This document shows positions 1-6,787 of a stretch of DNA of 11,994 nt, piece by piece. The DNA is taken from positions 1 through 11,994 of the forward strand of contig JAEDMR010000045.1 in NCBI GenBank assembly GCA_016302925.1, read 5' to 3'. This stretch comes from Bacillota bacterium. Lineage in GTDB: Bacteria > Bacillota > Clostridia > Peptostreptococcales > Anaerovoracaceae. Numbering within the stretch: the first letter of the stretch is position 1; each line of letters begins with the position of its first letter. Both the position numbers and the translations under genes were made by a program. Under the pieces are notes generated by a model, which saw only the letters and a list, made by a program, of their open reading frames with translations, searched no databases and was not told where the DNA came from.

Positions 1-1
1 A

Positions 2-2083
2 ATCATCTTTCTCATGTTCCACCTGGGGCTGGAATTCAATCTTCATAAGCTGGCCCGGGTGGGGAGTACGGCTATTGTGACCACCATCATTGAAGTGGCA
101 GGTATGCTGGCGGCAGGCTTCGGTGCCGGACAGCTGCTGGGCTTCGGCATCATGGACAGCATCTGCCTGGGCGGTATGCTTTCCATGAGTTCCACCACAG
201 TGATCATCAAAGTCTTTGATGAACTGCATCTGAAGGGAAAGAAATATACAGAGATGGTCTTCGGCACCCTGGTCATCCAGGACATCGTGGGCATCTTTAT
301 GATGGTCATTCTGTCTACTTTGGCGGTAAGACAGAACATATCCGGCGGACAGATCGTAATCAGCCTGGGTCTGATGGTGATGTACCTGATTATCTGGCTG
401 ATCCTGGGCATTTACCTGCTGCCGACCATACTGAACCGGGCCATTCAGTACATGAACGACGAAATGCTGCTGGTGGTTTCCGTGGGAATCTGCTTCGGCA
501 TGGTGCTGCTGGCAGACTGGCTGGGCTTTTCCACGGCGCTGGGCGCCTTCCTGGCGGGATCCCTGCTGGCCGGGACCCTTCATGTGGAACGGGTGGAGCA
601 CCTGACCAAAGGCGTAAAAGACATGTTCGGCGCCGTATTTTTCCTTTCCGTCGGCATGATGGTGGATCCGGCCATGATTGCCCGGTATGCGGTACCGATT
701 GTTTTGATCATTGCCGTGACGCTGATCGGCAAGTTGGTTTTCTCGGCCCTCGGTATGCTTCTTTCGGGACAAAATCTGCAAAATTCCGTTTCCGGCGGTC
801 TGGCGCTGGCACAGATCGGGGAATTTGCGTTTATCATCGCTTCCCTGGGAAACAAGCTTGGCCTCATCAGCCAGTTCCTCTATCCCATCGTGGTGGCAGT
901 TTCCGTCATCACCACCTTTACCACGCCATACTGCATCAAGGCGGCACCTTTTGTGGTTCGATGGCTGGAAAATCACCTGTCTGACCGGCTGCGGACCAAG
1001 CTGGAGCGATACACCTCGGCAGAGCAGCAGGAAGAGGAGCAGGACAGCGACTGGTATGCATATATTAAGAAATATTTTTTCCGCATGACCGTCTACGGCG
1101 GAATCATGCTTGTGGCAGTCATGGTTGGTGTGCGGGGACTGGAGCCGTTTCTGGCATCCCATTTCCCGGCTTTTCCCAGCAAAATCATTTCGTGCGTCGT
1201 TATCTATCTCGTCATGGCGGTGTTCGTACGTCCGATGCTGAACCTGCATAATAATTTGTTTACGGCTTTGTGGCTGAAGCAGGTATCCTTCCATCTGCCG
1301 CTGATCGTACTGAATGCCATCAAACTGGTGGTCATCGCACTGATCGCCATGATTCCTATGATGGCATTCTTCGATGCACATCCTGTGCTGCTGGCACTGG
1401 CGGTGACAGCGGTTCTGCTGGCGTTTCCGAAAACCGGACTTATGGCTACCGCCTATCTGCAGATGGAGACCCGGTTCCTGCGGAATTTCAACGAACGGAT
1501 TATCCAGCAGGAAGAACGGGCCGGCCGGCATCAGACCTGGCTGGACCAGCAGCTCTATATCATGTCCTTCATCGCACCGGAGGAAGGGGACTTTCTGAAC
1601 CGGCCGCTGGGAAGCCTCAACTGGGGCATGCGGTATAATGTGTATGTGGTGAAAATCCGCCACGACGGAAAGCAGTATATTCTGCCGGACAGCGAGATGA
1701 CCATTCATGCGGGGGACAAAGTCTTCGCAGTGGGGGAAGAAAAAGCCCTGATGAATTTCTATGCCCTGACCCGGCTGAAGCAGACGAAGCCCCTGCGGAC
1801 GCTGAAGCAGTTTATGGAGACCGACTACCCGGACGTGGAAAACGCCCTGTCCGTCTGCGCCATCAAAATCTACGGGGATGAGGATTTTGCGGGGAAATCC
1901 ATCCGCCAGAGCCAGATCCGGACCCAGTGGGACTGCCTGATCCTGGGACTGCAGAAAGACGGCTATCCGATCATCATGCCGGATCCGGACCTGCTGCTGA
2001 CCCGGGACGACATCCTGTGGGTCATGGGCTCCAATAACCATGTGGGCCAGCTGGCCGCCCGATATGTGAATCTGGCGGACTGA
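2..2083 (+). CDS. CPA2-family cation/proton antiporter with two RCK_C domains (5' truncated by window)
   Basis: This is an integral membrane monovalent cation/H+ antiporter. The frame is open to the window edge and reads IIFL before the first Met at position 14, continuing into the conserved FHLGLEFNL helix. The true start therefore lies upstream, and by family norms roughly 60-80 residues are missing. Counting Met14 as residue 1, the Na_H_exchanger domain covers about 1-310. It contains SMSSTTVIIKVF and a Gln-Asp pair (VIQD, Q89-D90), which is typical of KefB/KefC-type K+/H+ members rather than the Asp-Asp pair of electrogenic Na+/H+ antiporters. A charged linker follows (about 325-355), then about four extra membrane segments (360-475) and two TrkA-C/RCK_C domains (about 512-585 and 612-689). 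No nucleotide-binding RCK_N domain is visible. Ligand gating through RCK_C is inferred; the ion specificity is not proven by sequence. Confidence 0.88.
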   Translation: MIFLMFHLGLEFNLHKLARVGSTAIVTTIIEVAGMLAAGFGAGQLLGFGIMDSICLGGMLSMSSTTVIIKVFDELHLKGKKYTEMVFGTLVIQDIVGIFMMVILSTLAVRQNISGGQIVISLGLMVMYLIIWLILGIYLLPTILNRAIQYMNDEMLLVVSVGICFGMVLLADWLGFSTALGAFLAGSLLAGTLHVERVEHLTKGVKDMFGAVFFLSVGMMVDPAMIARYAVPIVLIIAVTLIGKLVFSALGMLLSGQNLQNSVSGGLALAQIGEFAFIIASLGNKLGLISQFLYPIVVAVSVITTFTTPYCIKAAPFVVRWLENHLSDRLRTKLERYTSAEQQEEEQDSDWYAYIKKYFFRMTVYGGIMLVAVMVGVRGLEPFLASHFPAFPSKIISCVVIYLVMAVFVRPMLNLHNNLFTALWLKQVSFHLPLIVLNAIKLVVIALIAMIPMMAFFDAHPVLLALAVTAVLLAFPKTGLMATAYLQMETRFLRNFNERIIQQEERAGRHQTWLDQQLYIMSFIAPEEGDFLNRPLGSLNWGMRYNVYVVKIRHDGKQYILPDSEMTIHAGDKVFAVGEEKALMNFYALTRLKQTKPLRTLKQFMETDYPDVENALSVCAIKIYGDEDFAGKSIRQSQIRTQWDCLILGLQKDGYPIIMPDPDLLLTRDDILWVMGSNNHVGQLAARYVNLAD

Positions 2084-2122
2084 AGCCTGAATCAAAAAAA
2101 TGAAAAAATTCAGAAAAAACAC

Positions 2123-2177
2123 TTGACGATTGAATAGTCGTTCAACTATAATAAAGACAGTTGAACGATTATTCAAT
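2123..2177 (+). promoter_or_regulatory. Metal-operon promoter with two ArsR/SmtB-type operator dyads
   Basis: The -35 box TTGACG (2123-2128) and -10 box TATAAT (2147-2152) are 18 bp apart. Two copies of TTGAA-N6-TTCAA lie at 2130-2145 and 2161-2176, with centres 31 bp apart (about three helical turns). One sits in the promoter spacer and the other over the expected transcription start near 2159. The core TGAA-N6-TTCA matches the operator type of ArsR/SmtB metal sensors such as SmtB and CzrA. The downstream HMA and Zn/Cd-type ATPase genes fit metal derepression. No ArsR-type gene is present in this window, so the regulator must act from elsewhere. Confidence 0.8.
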
Positions 2178-2187
2178 TGTTTTTTTT
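2129..2187 (+). terminator. Possible terminator hairpin overlapping the metal-operon promoter
   Basis: The arms 2129-2147 and 2159-2177 are complementary at 18 of 19 positions, with an 11-nt loop. They are followed by TG and a run of eight T (2180-2187). A transcript reading through from the antiporter gene would form the whole AU-rich hairpin ahead of the U-run. A transcript starting near 2159 would lack the left arm. No other convincing terminator follows the antiporter. Terminator function is inferred, because the dyad is equally explained as an operator pair. Confidence 0.45.
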
Positions 2188-2201
2188 AGGAGGAGAAAGA
2201 C

Positions 2202-2423
2202 ATGAAAAAAACCTATATTCTGGACGGACTGTGCTGTGCTCACTGTGCAGCGGAAATCGAAAACAACGTGAAGAAGATGGACGGCGTGGACAGTGCGGCA
2301 GTCAGCTTCCTGACGACGAAGCTGGTCATCGAAACCGCGGAAGAGCCGTCGGAGGACATGATGAAAAAGCTGAAAAAGATCGTGAAAAAAGTGGATTCCG
2401 ACATTACCGTAAAGGAAGCGTAA
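2202..2423 (+). CDS. Small HMA-domain metal-binding protein (detached CadA-type domain or metallochaperone)
   Basis: This is a 73-residue soluble protein consisting of a single heavy-metal-associated domain. The metal-binding loop GLCCAHCAAEIE near the N-terminus holds the CxxC pair Cys12 and Cys15, with an extra Cys11. The rest follows the beta-alpha-beta-beta-alpha-beta pattern of the fold. The loop resembles the N-terminal domain of CadA/ZntA (GLDCANCAAKIE type) more than the MTCxHC loop of CopZ. A strong AGGAGG site (2188-2193) lies 8 bases before the ATG. It is the first gene of the operon, 18 bp ahead of the ATPase gene. Because that ATPase lacks its own HMA domain, the likely role is to deliver metal to it or sense metal for it. 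A copper chaperone is the alternative, but the ATPase type argues against it. Confidence 0.85.
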   Translation: MKKTYILDGLCCAHCAAEIENNVKKMDGVDSAAVSFLTTKLVIETAEEPSEDMMKKLKKIVKKVDSDITVKEA

Positions 2424-2441
2424 CGGAAAAGGGGTGAGAGG

Positions 2442-4472
2442 ATGAAAAAGCGGATCGTCCGGCTTTGCATCGGTGCGGCGGTGTTTGCCGGAGCAGTCGT
2501 TTCGGCGTTTCTGCCGCTGGAAAATGCGGTGCTGCAATGGGTGCGGCTGGTACTGTTTCTGGCAGCGTACTTGATCGTAGGATATAAGGTGATCTGGAAG
2601 GCAGTTCGAAATATCGCAGGCGGCAAGGTGTTCGACGAAAACTTCCTGATGGCGGTTGCTTCGATCGGTGCGTTCTTCGTGGGCGATTATCCGGAGGCGG
2701 TGGCCGTCATGCTGTTTTATCAGGTGGGGGAACTGTTTGAGGATTATGCCGTGGGCCGTTCTAGGAAGAACATCGCGGATCTGATGAATATCCGGCCGGA
2801 TTCTGCCAATCTGAAGGTGGGCGACGAGATCCGGCAGGTGGATCCGGCAGAGGTTTCCGTGGGTGATGTGATCCTGGTCCGGCCGGGGGAAAAGATTCCG
2901 TTGGACGGACGGGTGCTGGAAGGCGACTCGCTGGTAGATACAGCCGCACTGACGGGAGAATCGGTACCGCGGGAGGCCGGCTGCGGCACCGAAGTGCTCA
3001 GCGGATGCATCAATTTAAGCGGCGTGCTGACCATAGAAGTGTCCAAGCCGTTCGGCGAGTCCACCGTCAGCAAGATCCTGGATCTGGTGGAGAACGCCAC
3101 CATGAAGAAGGCGAGAACCGAAAATTTCATCACTCGTTTCGCGGCAGTCTATACGCCGGTGGTGGTGCTGGCAGCTGTGGTGCTGGCTGTGGTGCCGCCG
3201 CTGGTGATTCCGGGAGCAGTCTTCTCTGACTGGCTGTACCGTGCGCTGAACTTTCTGGTAGTATCCTGTCCGTGCGCCCTGGTGATTTCTGTGCCGCTGA
3301 GCTTTTTCGGCGGTATCGGCGGTGCATCCAGAGCGGGCGTGCTGGTGAAAGGCAGCAACTACCTGGAGGCCATGGCTTCTGCACAGTGTGTGGTCATGGA
3401 TAAGACGGGCACCCTGACCCGCGGTGTCTTCGAAGTAGAGCGGATCTGCCCGGCAGAAGGCTTTACGAAGGAGCAGCTGCTGGAATGTGCAGCGTTGGCC
3501 GAAAGCTATTCGTCCCATCCGATTTCTGCCTCGCTGAAGCGGGCCTGGGAAGCCGCAGCGGAAAAGGTCGGCCGGTCTGGTGAGATCGATTCGGCCAGGG
3601 TTCACGATGTGGAAGAAATCTCCGGTCACGGTGTGAAGGCTGCAGTGGATCTGGCCGGTGCGGGAACCGGAACCGGGCAGGAGGGCAGCCTGGAAGTTGC
3701 GGCGGGAAATGACAAGCTGATGAAGATGATGCAGCTGACGCCTTCTGCAGACGAAATCGCAGGAACAGCTGTCCATGTGGCGATCGGCGGCCGGTACGCA
3801 GGCTATATCATCATCGCCGATCAGCTGAAGGAGGACGCGGCAGAGGCGGTGGCGGCGCTGAAGAAACGCAGAATCCGCACGGTCATGCTGACAGGGGACA
3901 GCAAAGCGGCCGGGGAAGCTGCGGCATCTGTCCTGGGAATCGATCAGGCGTATACCGAGCTGCTGCCTGGAGATAAGGTGGACAAGGTTGAGGAACTGCT
4001 GCAGGAACTGGATGCGGAATGTGCGGACGGTGCTGTGAATGAAGCAGACGGTGCTGTGAATGAAGCAGACGGTGCTGTGAATGAAGCAGACGGCAGTGCG
4101 GATGGCGATGGTGCGAAGCGGAAAGGCAAGCTGGTCTTCGTCGGAGACGGCATCAACGATGCGCCGGTGCTGGCGCGGGCTGATGTGGGAATCGCCATGG
4201 GCGGCCTGGGTTCGGATGCGGCCATTGAGGCGGCGGACATCGTCATCATGAACGACGAACCGTCGAAGATCGCCCTGATCATGGATATCTCACGGAGGAC
4301 CATGTCCATCGTCCGGCAGAACATCGTATTTGCCCTGGGGATCAAAGCACTGGTACTGGTTCTCAGTGCCGTGGGCCTGGCAAACATGTGGGCGGCGGTC
4401 TTCGCCGATGTGGGCGTGTCCATGCTGGCTATTCTGAACTCCTTCCGTGCTATGCAGGTGAAGCAGAAATAA
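2442..4472 (+). CDS. cadA: Heavy-metal-translocating P-type ATPase, Zn/Cd/Pb class (P1B-2)
   Basis: This 676-residue membrane ATPase exports divalent soft metals. The visible signatures are TGES (171-174, actuator domain), the transmembrane metal site CPC (Cys276-Pro-Cys278), the phosphorylation motif DKTGT with Asp320, the Ser-His-Pro nucleotide-domain motif (His359-Pro360), TGD (484-486) and GDGINDAP (568-575). The last helices carry Lys635 and, in WAAVFADVG, Asp656. This pair marks the Zn2+/Cd2+/Pb2+ class and argues against copper. The protein starts directly with membrane segments and has no N-terminal HMA domain; that domain is the separate 73-aa gene upstream. An acidic repeat insert at about 528-552 separates TGD from GDGIND, a spacing longer than usual. 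GGGGTGAGAGG precedes the ATG. The gene is co-transcribed with the HMA gene and ends at a terminator. Confidence 0.93.
   Translation: MKKRIVRLCIGAAVFAGAVVSAFLPLENAVLQWVRLVLFLAAYLIVGYKVIWKAVRNIAGGKVFDENFLMAVASIGAFFVGDYPEAVAVMLFYQVGELFEDYAVGRSRKNIADLMNIRPDSANLKVGDEIRQVDPAEVSVGDVILVRPGEKIPLDGRVLEGDSLVDTAALTGESVPREAGCGTEVLSGCINLSGVLTIEVSKPFGESTVSKILDLVENATMKKARTENFITRFAAVYTPVVVLAAVVLAVVPPLVIPGAVFSDWLYRALNFLVVSCPCALVISVPLSFFGGIGGASRAGVLVKGSNYLEAMASAQCVVMDKTGTLTRGVFEVERICPAEGFTKEQLLECAALAESYSSHPISASLKRAWEAAAEKVGRSGEIDSARVHDVEEISGHGVKAAVDLAGAGTGTGQEGSLEVAAGNDKLMKMMQLTPSADEIAGTAVHVAIGGRYAGYIIIADQLKEDAAEAVAALKKRRIRTVMLTGDSKAAGEAAASVLGIDQAYTELLPGDKVDKVEELLQELDAECADGAVNEADGAVNEADGAVNEADGSADGDGAKRKGKLVFVGDGINDAPVLARADVGIAMGGLGSDAAIEAADIVIMNDEPSKIALIMDISRRTMSIVRQNIVFALGIKALVLVLSAVGLANMWAAVFADVGVSMLAILNSFRAMQVKQK
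4023..4093 (+). repeat. In-frame 21-bp tandem repeat within the ATPase gene
   Basis: Three near-identical 21-bp units lie at 4023-4043, 4044-4064 and 4065-4085, with a partial fourth to 4093. They differ only by one base in the first unit. They encode ADGAVNE repeated, an acidic, flexible segment in the cytoplasmic P-domain region just before GDGIND. The near-identity indicates recent slippage expansion. Confidence 0.95.
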
Positions 4473-4480
4473 AAACGTGT

Positions 4481-4515
4481 GACGGATCCGGGAGGTATAC
4501 CCGGATCTGTTTTTA
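4481..4515 (+). terminator. Rho-independent terminator of the metal operon
   Basis: GATCCGGG (4485-4492) and CCCGGATC (4500-4507) form a perfect 8-bp stem around a 7-nt loop. Three to four further pairs, including a GU, extend it outward, and TTTTTT follows. It starts 8 bp after the ATPase stop codon. Confidence 0.9.
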
Positions 4516-4557
4516 TATTCGCATTGCATCCCTATCTTCCGCTTTCTTTTTCTTCTG

Positions 4558-4622
4558 GCGGTTTTCCTAAATAGCTGAAAAGTTTTCAAAAAGAAAACTT
4601 CTCGGGTAAAAAAGAAAACCGC
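4558..4622. repeat. Nested inverted repeat between the metal operon and the TetR gene
   Basis: The outer arms GCGGTTTTC (4558-4566) and GAAAACCGC (4614-4622) are perfect. They enclose a second perfect pair, AAGTTTTC (4580-4587) and GAAAACTT (4593-4600), with loop AAAAA. The element ends 16 bp before the -35 box of the TetR promoter. Its function is unknown: it could be an additional terminator-like structure or a binding site. Confidence 0.6.
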
Positions 4623-4638
4623 AGAACCGAATTCCCGG

Positions 4639-4684
4639 TTGCTTCAGTGGAAATTCTCTGCTATAATGCAAGTAAACACTTGCA
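4639..4684 (+). promoter_or_regulatory. TetR gene promoter with overlapping autoregulatory operator
   Basis: TTGCTT (4639-4644) and TATAAT (4662-4667) are 17 bp apart. The palindrome TGCAAGT-AAAC-ACTTGCA (4667-4684) overlaps the last base of the -10 box and covers the start site, a position suited to repression. The identical 19 bp, counting one A to its left, recurs at 5392-5410 before the next gene. This makes it the probable binding site of the TetR protein encoded just downstream. Confidence 0.85.
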
Positions 4685-4744
4685 ACTCCGAAAAGGAGAT
4701 GCAACCCCGAAGAGAAGTGCTGCACACCGGAAAGGAGACAGAGC

Positions 4745-5311
4745 ATGTTTGACGAAACACAGGAAAAAATCATGAACGCTGCCATGGAGCTGATTATGGA
4801 GAAGGGCTATGGCTCGGCCACCACCAGGGAAATCGCAGTGCGGGCCGGTGTCAATGAATGCACGCTTTTTCGAAAGTTTGCAGGCAAGAAGGACATCGTC
4901 CTTTCGGCCATGACGCTGCCGCGATGGAATCCACAGCTGAAGGAAAGCGACTTCCGCTGGACCGGTGATCTGACGGAAGACCTGACGAACTTTTCCCGGG
5001 TCTACATGCAGAAGGTGACGCCGCGGATGGTGCAGGTGTCCATCGGTCTGCGGAGTCCGGAACTGTTCGAAGAGACCGCCCCGGGGATTCTGCAGATTCC
5101 GATGACGTGCAAAAACGTGCTGCGGGAATATTTTGCGAAGATGGGAGAAAAGGGGATCATTCGAAGCAGGGACTACGAGGGCATGGCAGTGCAGTTTCTG
5201 GCCATGAACTTTGGTTTCGTGTTTTTCAAAGCATCCTTCGGCAACCGGCTGACGGCGACGGAGCACTATATCTGCGGCAGCGTGGAACGGTTCGTCGACG
5301 GCATCGGATAA
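4745..5311 (+). CDS. TetR/AcrR-family transcriptional repressor
   Basis: This is a 188-residue one-component regulator of usual family length. The N-terminal DNA-binding domain covers about residues 5-50, and its helix-turn-helix TTREIAVRAGVNECTLFRKF (26-45) has the characteristic TLFRKF end of TetR recognition helices. The C-terminal region (about 60-188) is a helical ligand and dimer domain with no recognisable ligand signature. AAAGGAG (4731-4737) lies 7 bases before the ATG. The same perfect palindrome lies over its own promoter and before the following MBL-fold gene, so it probably represses both itself and that gene. The inducer is unknown. The gene has its own terminator. Confidence 0.93.
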   Translation: MFDETQEKIMNAAMELIMEKGYGSATTREIAVRAGVNECTLFRKFAGKKDIVLSAMTLPRWNPQLKESDFRWTGDLTEDLTNFSRVYMQKVTPRMVQVSIGLRSPELFEETAPGILQIPMTCKNVLREYFAKMGEKGIIRSRDYEGMAVQFLAMNFGFVFFKASFGNRLTATEHYICGSVERFVDGIG

Positions 5312-5340
5312 AATCTGGCGAAATCTGGCGAAATCCGGCG
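5311..5340 (+). repeat. Three 10-bp tandem repeats after the TetR stop codon
   Basis: AAATCTGGCG occurs twice and AAATCCGGCG once, head to tail, starting on the last base of the TetR stop codon. The motif carries no visible coding or regulatory meaning and is probably a slippage product. Confidence 0.85.
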
Positions 5341-5354
5341 AGACGAAGACGCAG

Positions 5355-5384
5355 AGGGCTTTCAGACGAAGGCCTTATCTTTTT
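5355..5384 (+). terminator. Terminator of the TetR gene
   Basis: AGGGCTTTC (5355-5363) pairs with GAAGGCCTT (5368-5376) over nine positions, including two GU pairs, around the loop AGAC. ATC and five T follow. It separates the TetR transcript from the next promoter and operator. Confidence 0.75.
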
Positions 5385-5391
5385 AAAAACG

Positions 5392-5410
5392 ATGCAAGTA
5401 AACACTTGCA
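5392..5410 (+). promoter_or_regulatory. Second copy of the TetR operator, before the MBL-fold pseudogene
   Basis: This is an exact 19-bp copy of the operator at 4666-4684. Similarity resumes five bases later with GAAAAGGAG at the same distance in both leaders, so a short leader region seems to have been duplicated. The ATG at 5432 follows AAAAGGAGG (5417-5425) at a normal distance. I see no clear -35/-10 pair here. Confidence 0.85.
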
Positions 5411-5431
5411 CAACAGAAAAGGAGGATTCCA

Positions 5432-6058
5432 ATGGCATGTTTTTTTTCTCATCGACACCTACATCGACACCCAGCGGGGGCGGGGCGAATATGATCAGTA
5501 CATAGAAGCGGTCCGGCAGAGATCCAGGCGCGAAGCGGCTGCATGGTCTATGCCAGCGAAGGGGAAAAGCCCTGGATTGAGGATACCGGACTGCAGTTCC
5601 GAAACCGGCCCATTCCAAACTTTCATCAGCTTACGGGAGGACCGGTGCAGGTAAACAGGACGCTGGCGGATGGCGAGGTGCTGCAGCCGGAGCCGGGATT
5701 GACCCTGCGAGTGGAGGAAACGCCGGGCCATTCCAGAGGCGATTTGTCCTACCTTCTGGAGGAAGAACGGTGCATCTTCACAGGAGACGCCATTCCGGTG
5801 CCGGACGATATCCCCATCTGGGTTTCCGGAAAAGACAGTGCGGTAAGCTTGCAGCGCCTGGAGACACTCTGCCTGTCCGGCACGGTGGAGACGGTATACC
5901 CGGCCTGGGACCTGGCGTATTACGGCACAGACGAGATACTTGACAAAATCCGCACGGCCGAAGATCTGGTGGAACGTCTGTCGCGCTGGACCTGCCATCC
6001 GCTGTTTCAGAGGACAGTGGAAGGGATGCGGGAAGAGTCTGCGGGAAAGCATGTCTGA
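5432..6058 (+). pseudogene. Decayed metallo-beta-lactamase-fold hydrolase gene
   Basis: A good ribosome site and ATG (5432) lead into a run of eight T (5440-5447). Read as it stands, the frame stops after 20 codons. With one T fewer it continues as FFLIDTYIDTQRGRGEYDQ, the LIDT strand of MBL proteins. A second frame change near 5508-5525 is needed to reach the long remaining frame (5543-6058), which carries GCMVYASEGEKPWIED, ETPGHSRGDLSYLL and FTGDAIPVPDD, the later MBL metal-site strands. The HxHxDH metal-binding loop that should lie between LIDT and GCMVYA is absent, as are most residues normally before LIDT. The gene thus has at least one frameshift and an internal deletion of its catalytic core. 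The upstream operator shows it was a TetR target. Sequencing error could explain the T-run but not the missing motif. Confidence 0.75.
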
Positions 6059-6076
6059 AAACATCAGAAAAGGTGA

Positions 6077-6105
6077 TTGACAAAATGTCCGGACTGGGGT
6101 AGTGT
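6077..6105 (+). promoter_or_regulatory. Promoter of the isochorismatase-like gene
   Basis: A perfect TTGACA (6077-6082) lies 17 bp before the weak -10 TAGTGT (6100-6105). An 8-bp palindrome GTCCGGAC (6087-6094) sits in the spacer and may be chance. The leader to the ATG at 6161 would be about 50 nt. Confidence 0.6.
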
Positions 6106-6160
6106 TTTTTTGGCAGAATGTATCAGACCTGTTGCAAAACGTGAGAGGAAGGGGAGCAAG

Positions 6161-6772
6161 ATGTTAAAAACCATACGAAATGCCGCAGGCCGGGCGGTGG
6201 ATCCGGACAGGACGGCGCTGATCATCATTGATATGGAGAAGGCTTTCGTGGAGCCGGAGGGCGGCCACTGCATCGCCATGGCCAAGGCAACGGTGCCTGC
6301 CTGCAACCGGGCGGCAGAGGAAGCTCGGGCAGAAGGGATTCCGGTATTCTGGGTGAAGCGGATCTACCGGCAGGACGGCAGCGATGTGGAATTTACCCGC
6401 TATCCGGTCTGGGACGCGGCTGGCCGTCCTCTGGGACCGGATTCCACCGGCGTAAACAGCATCGAGGAGCCGGACGGACTGGTGCGCCGGCCGGAGGACT
6501 ACGTGATCATCAAGCCGCGGTGGAGTGCATTTTTCCAGACGGAGCTGGATCTGATCCTTCGCCGGAAAAAGATCGACACCGTGATCCTCACTGGAACTAC
6601 CACACCCAACTGCGTGCGGACCACCTGCTATGATGCCATTTCCCTGGACTATCACACGGTGATTCTGGAGCAGTGCTGCTCCTCCAATACACCGGAGATT
6701 CAGAAGGCCAATATGGAGGATATGGAACGGGTCGGCGCCGTCATCGTGCGCAGCTGGCCAGAGCGGGCGTAA
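6161..6772 (+). CDS. Isochorismatase-like cysteine hydrolase
   Basis: This is a 203-residue soluble hydrolase of the isochorismatase/nicotinamidase superfamily, which acts on amides or vinyl ethers through a catalytic cysteine. The Asp-Lys-Cys triad is visible: Asp24 in ALIIIDMEKAF, Lys118 in VIIKPRWSAF and Cys151 in TGTTTPNCVRTT, the last with the usual cis-peptide-type TT-P context. Length is normal for the family. An in-frame ATG at 6077 exists but overlaps the -35 box. The ATG at 6161 follows GAGGAAGGGGAG and begins right before the first conserved strand, so it is preferred. The gene stands alone between its own promoter and terminator. The substrate cannot be assigned from sequence; N-carbamoylsarcosine-amidase-like or ureidoacrylate-type activity is possible. 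Confidence 0.88.
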   Translation: MLKTIRNAAGRAVDPDRTALIIIDMEKAFVEPEGGHCIAMAKATVPACNRAAEEARAEGIPVFWVKRIYRQDGSDVEFTRYPVWDAAGRPLGPDSTGVNSIEEPDGLVRRPEDYVIIKPRWSAFFQTELDLILRRKKIDTVILTGTTTPNCVRTTCYDAISLDYHTVILEQCCSSNTPEIQKANMEDMERVGAVIVRSWPERA

Positions 6773-6787
6773 AAGAGACCATAAGAG

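Noticed and set aside
2087..2113. CTGAAT/ATTCAG hairpin after the antiporter as its terminator.
   Set aside because: The stem is only six pairs, the loop is long and A-rich, and it is followed by A rather than T on the plus strand.
3015..3776. A 253-codon open frame on the minus strand opposite the metal ATPase.
   Set aside because: The plus strand encodes conserved ATPase motifs throughout. The opposite frame is low-complexity, His/Arg/Gln-rich, and lacks a ribosome site.
2202..4472. Copper chaperone and copper exporter (CopZ/CopA).
   Set aside because: The final helices carry Lys635 and Asp656 in the Zn/Cd/Pb-class context, the HMA loop is CadA-like, and the operators are ArsR/SmtB-like rather than CsoR or CopY sites.
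6087..6094. GTCCGGAC palindrome in the isochorismatase promoter as an operator.
   Set aside because: It is only 8 bp, occurs once, and could easily be chance in this base composition.
6077..6160. An earlier ATG (6077) for the isochorismatase-like gene.
   Set aside because: It lies inside the -35 box TTGACA. The ATG at 6161 has a strong ribosome site and begins just before the conserved first strand.
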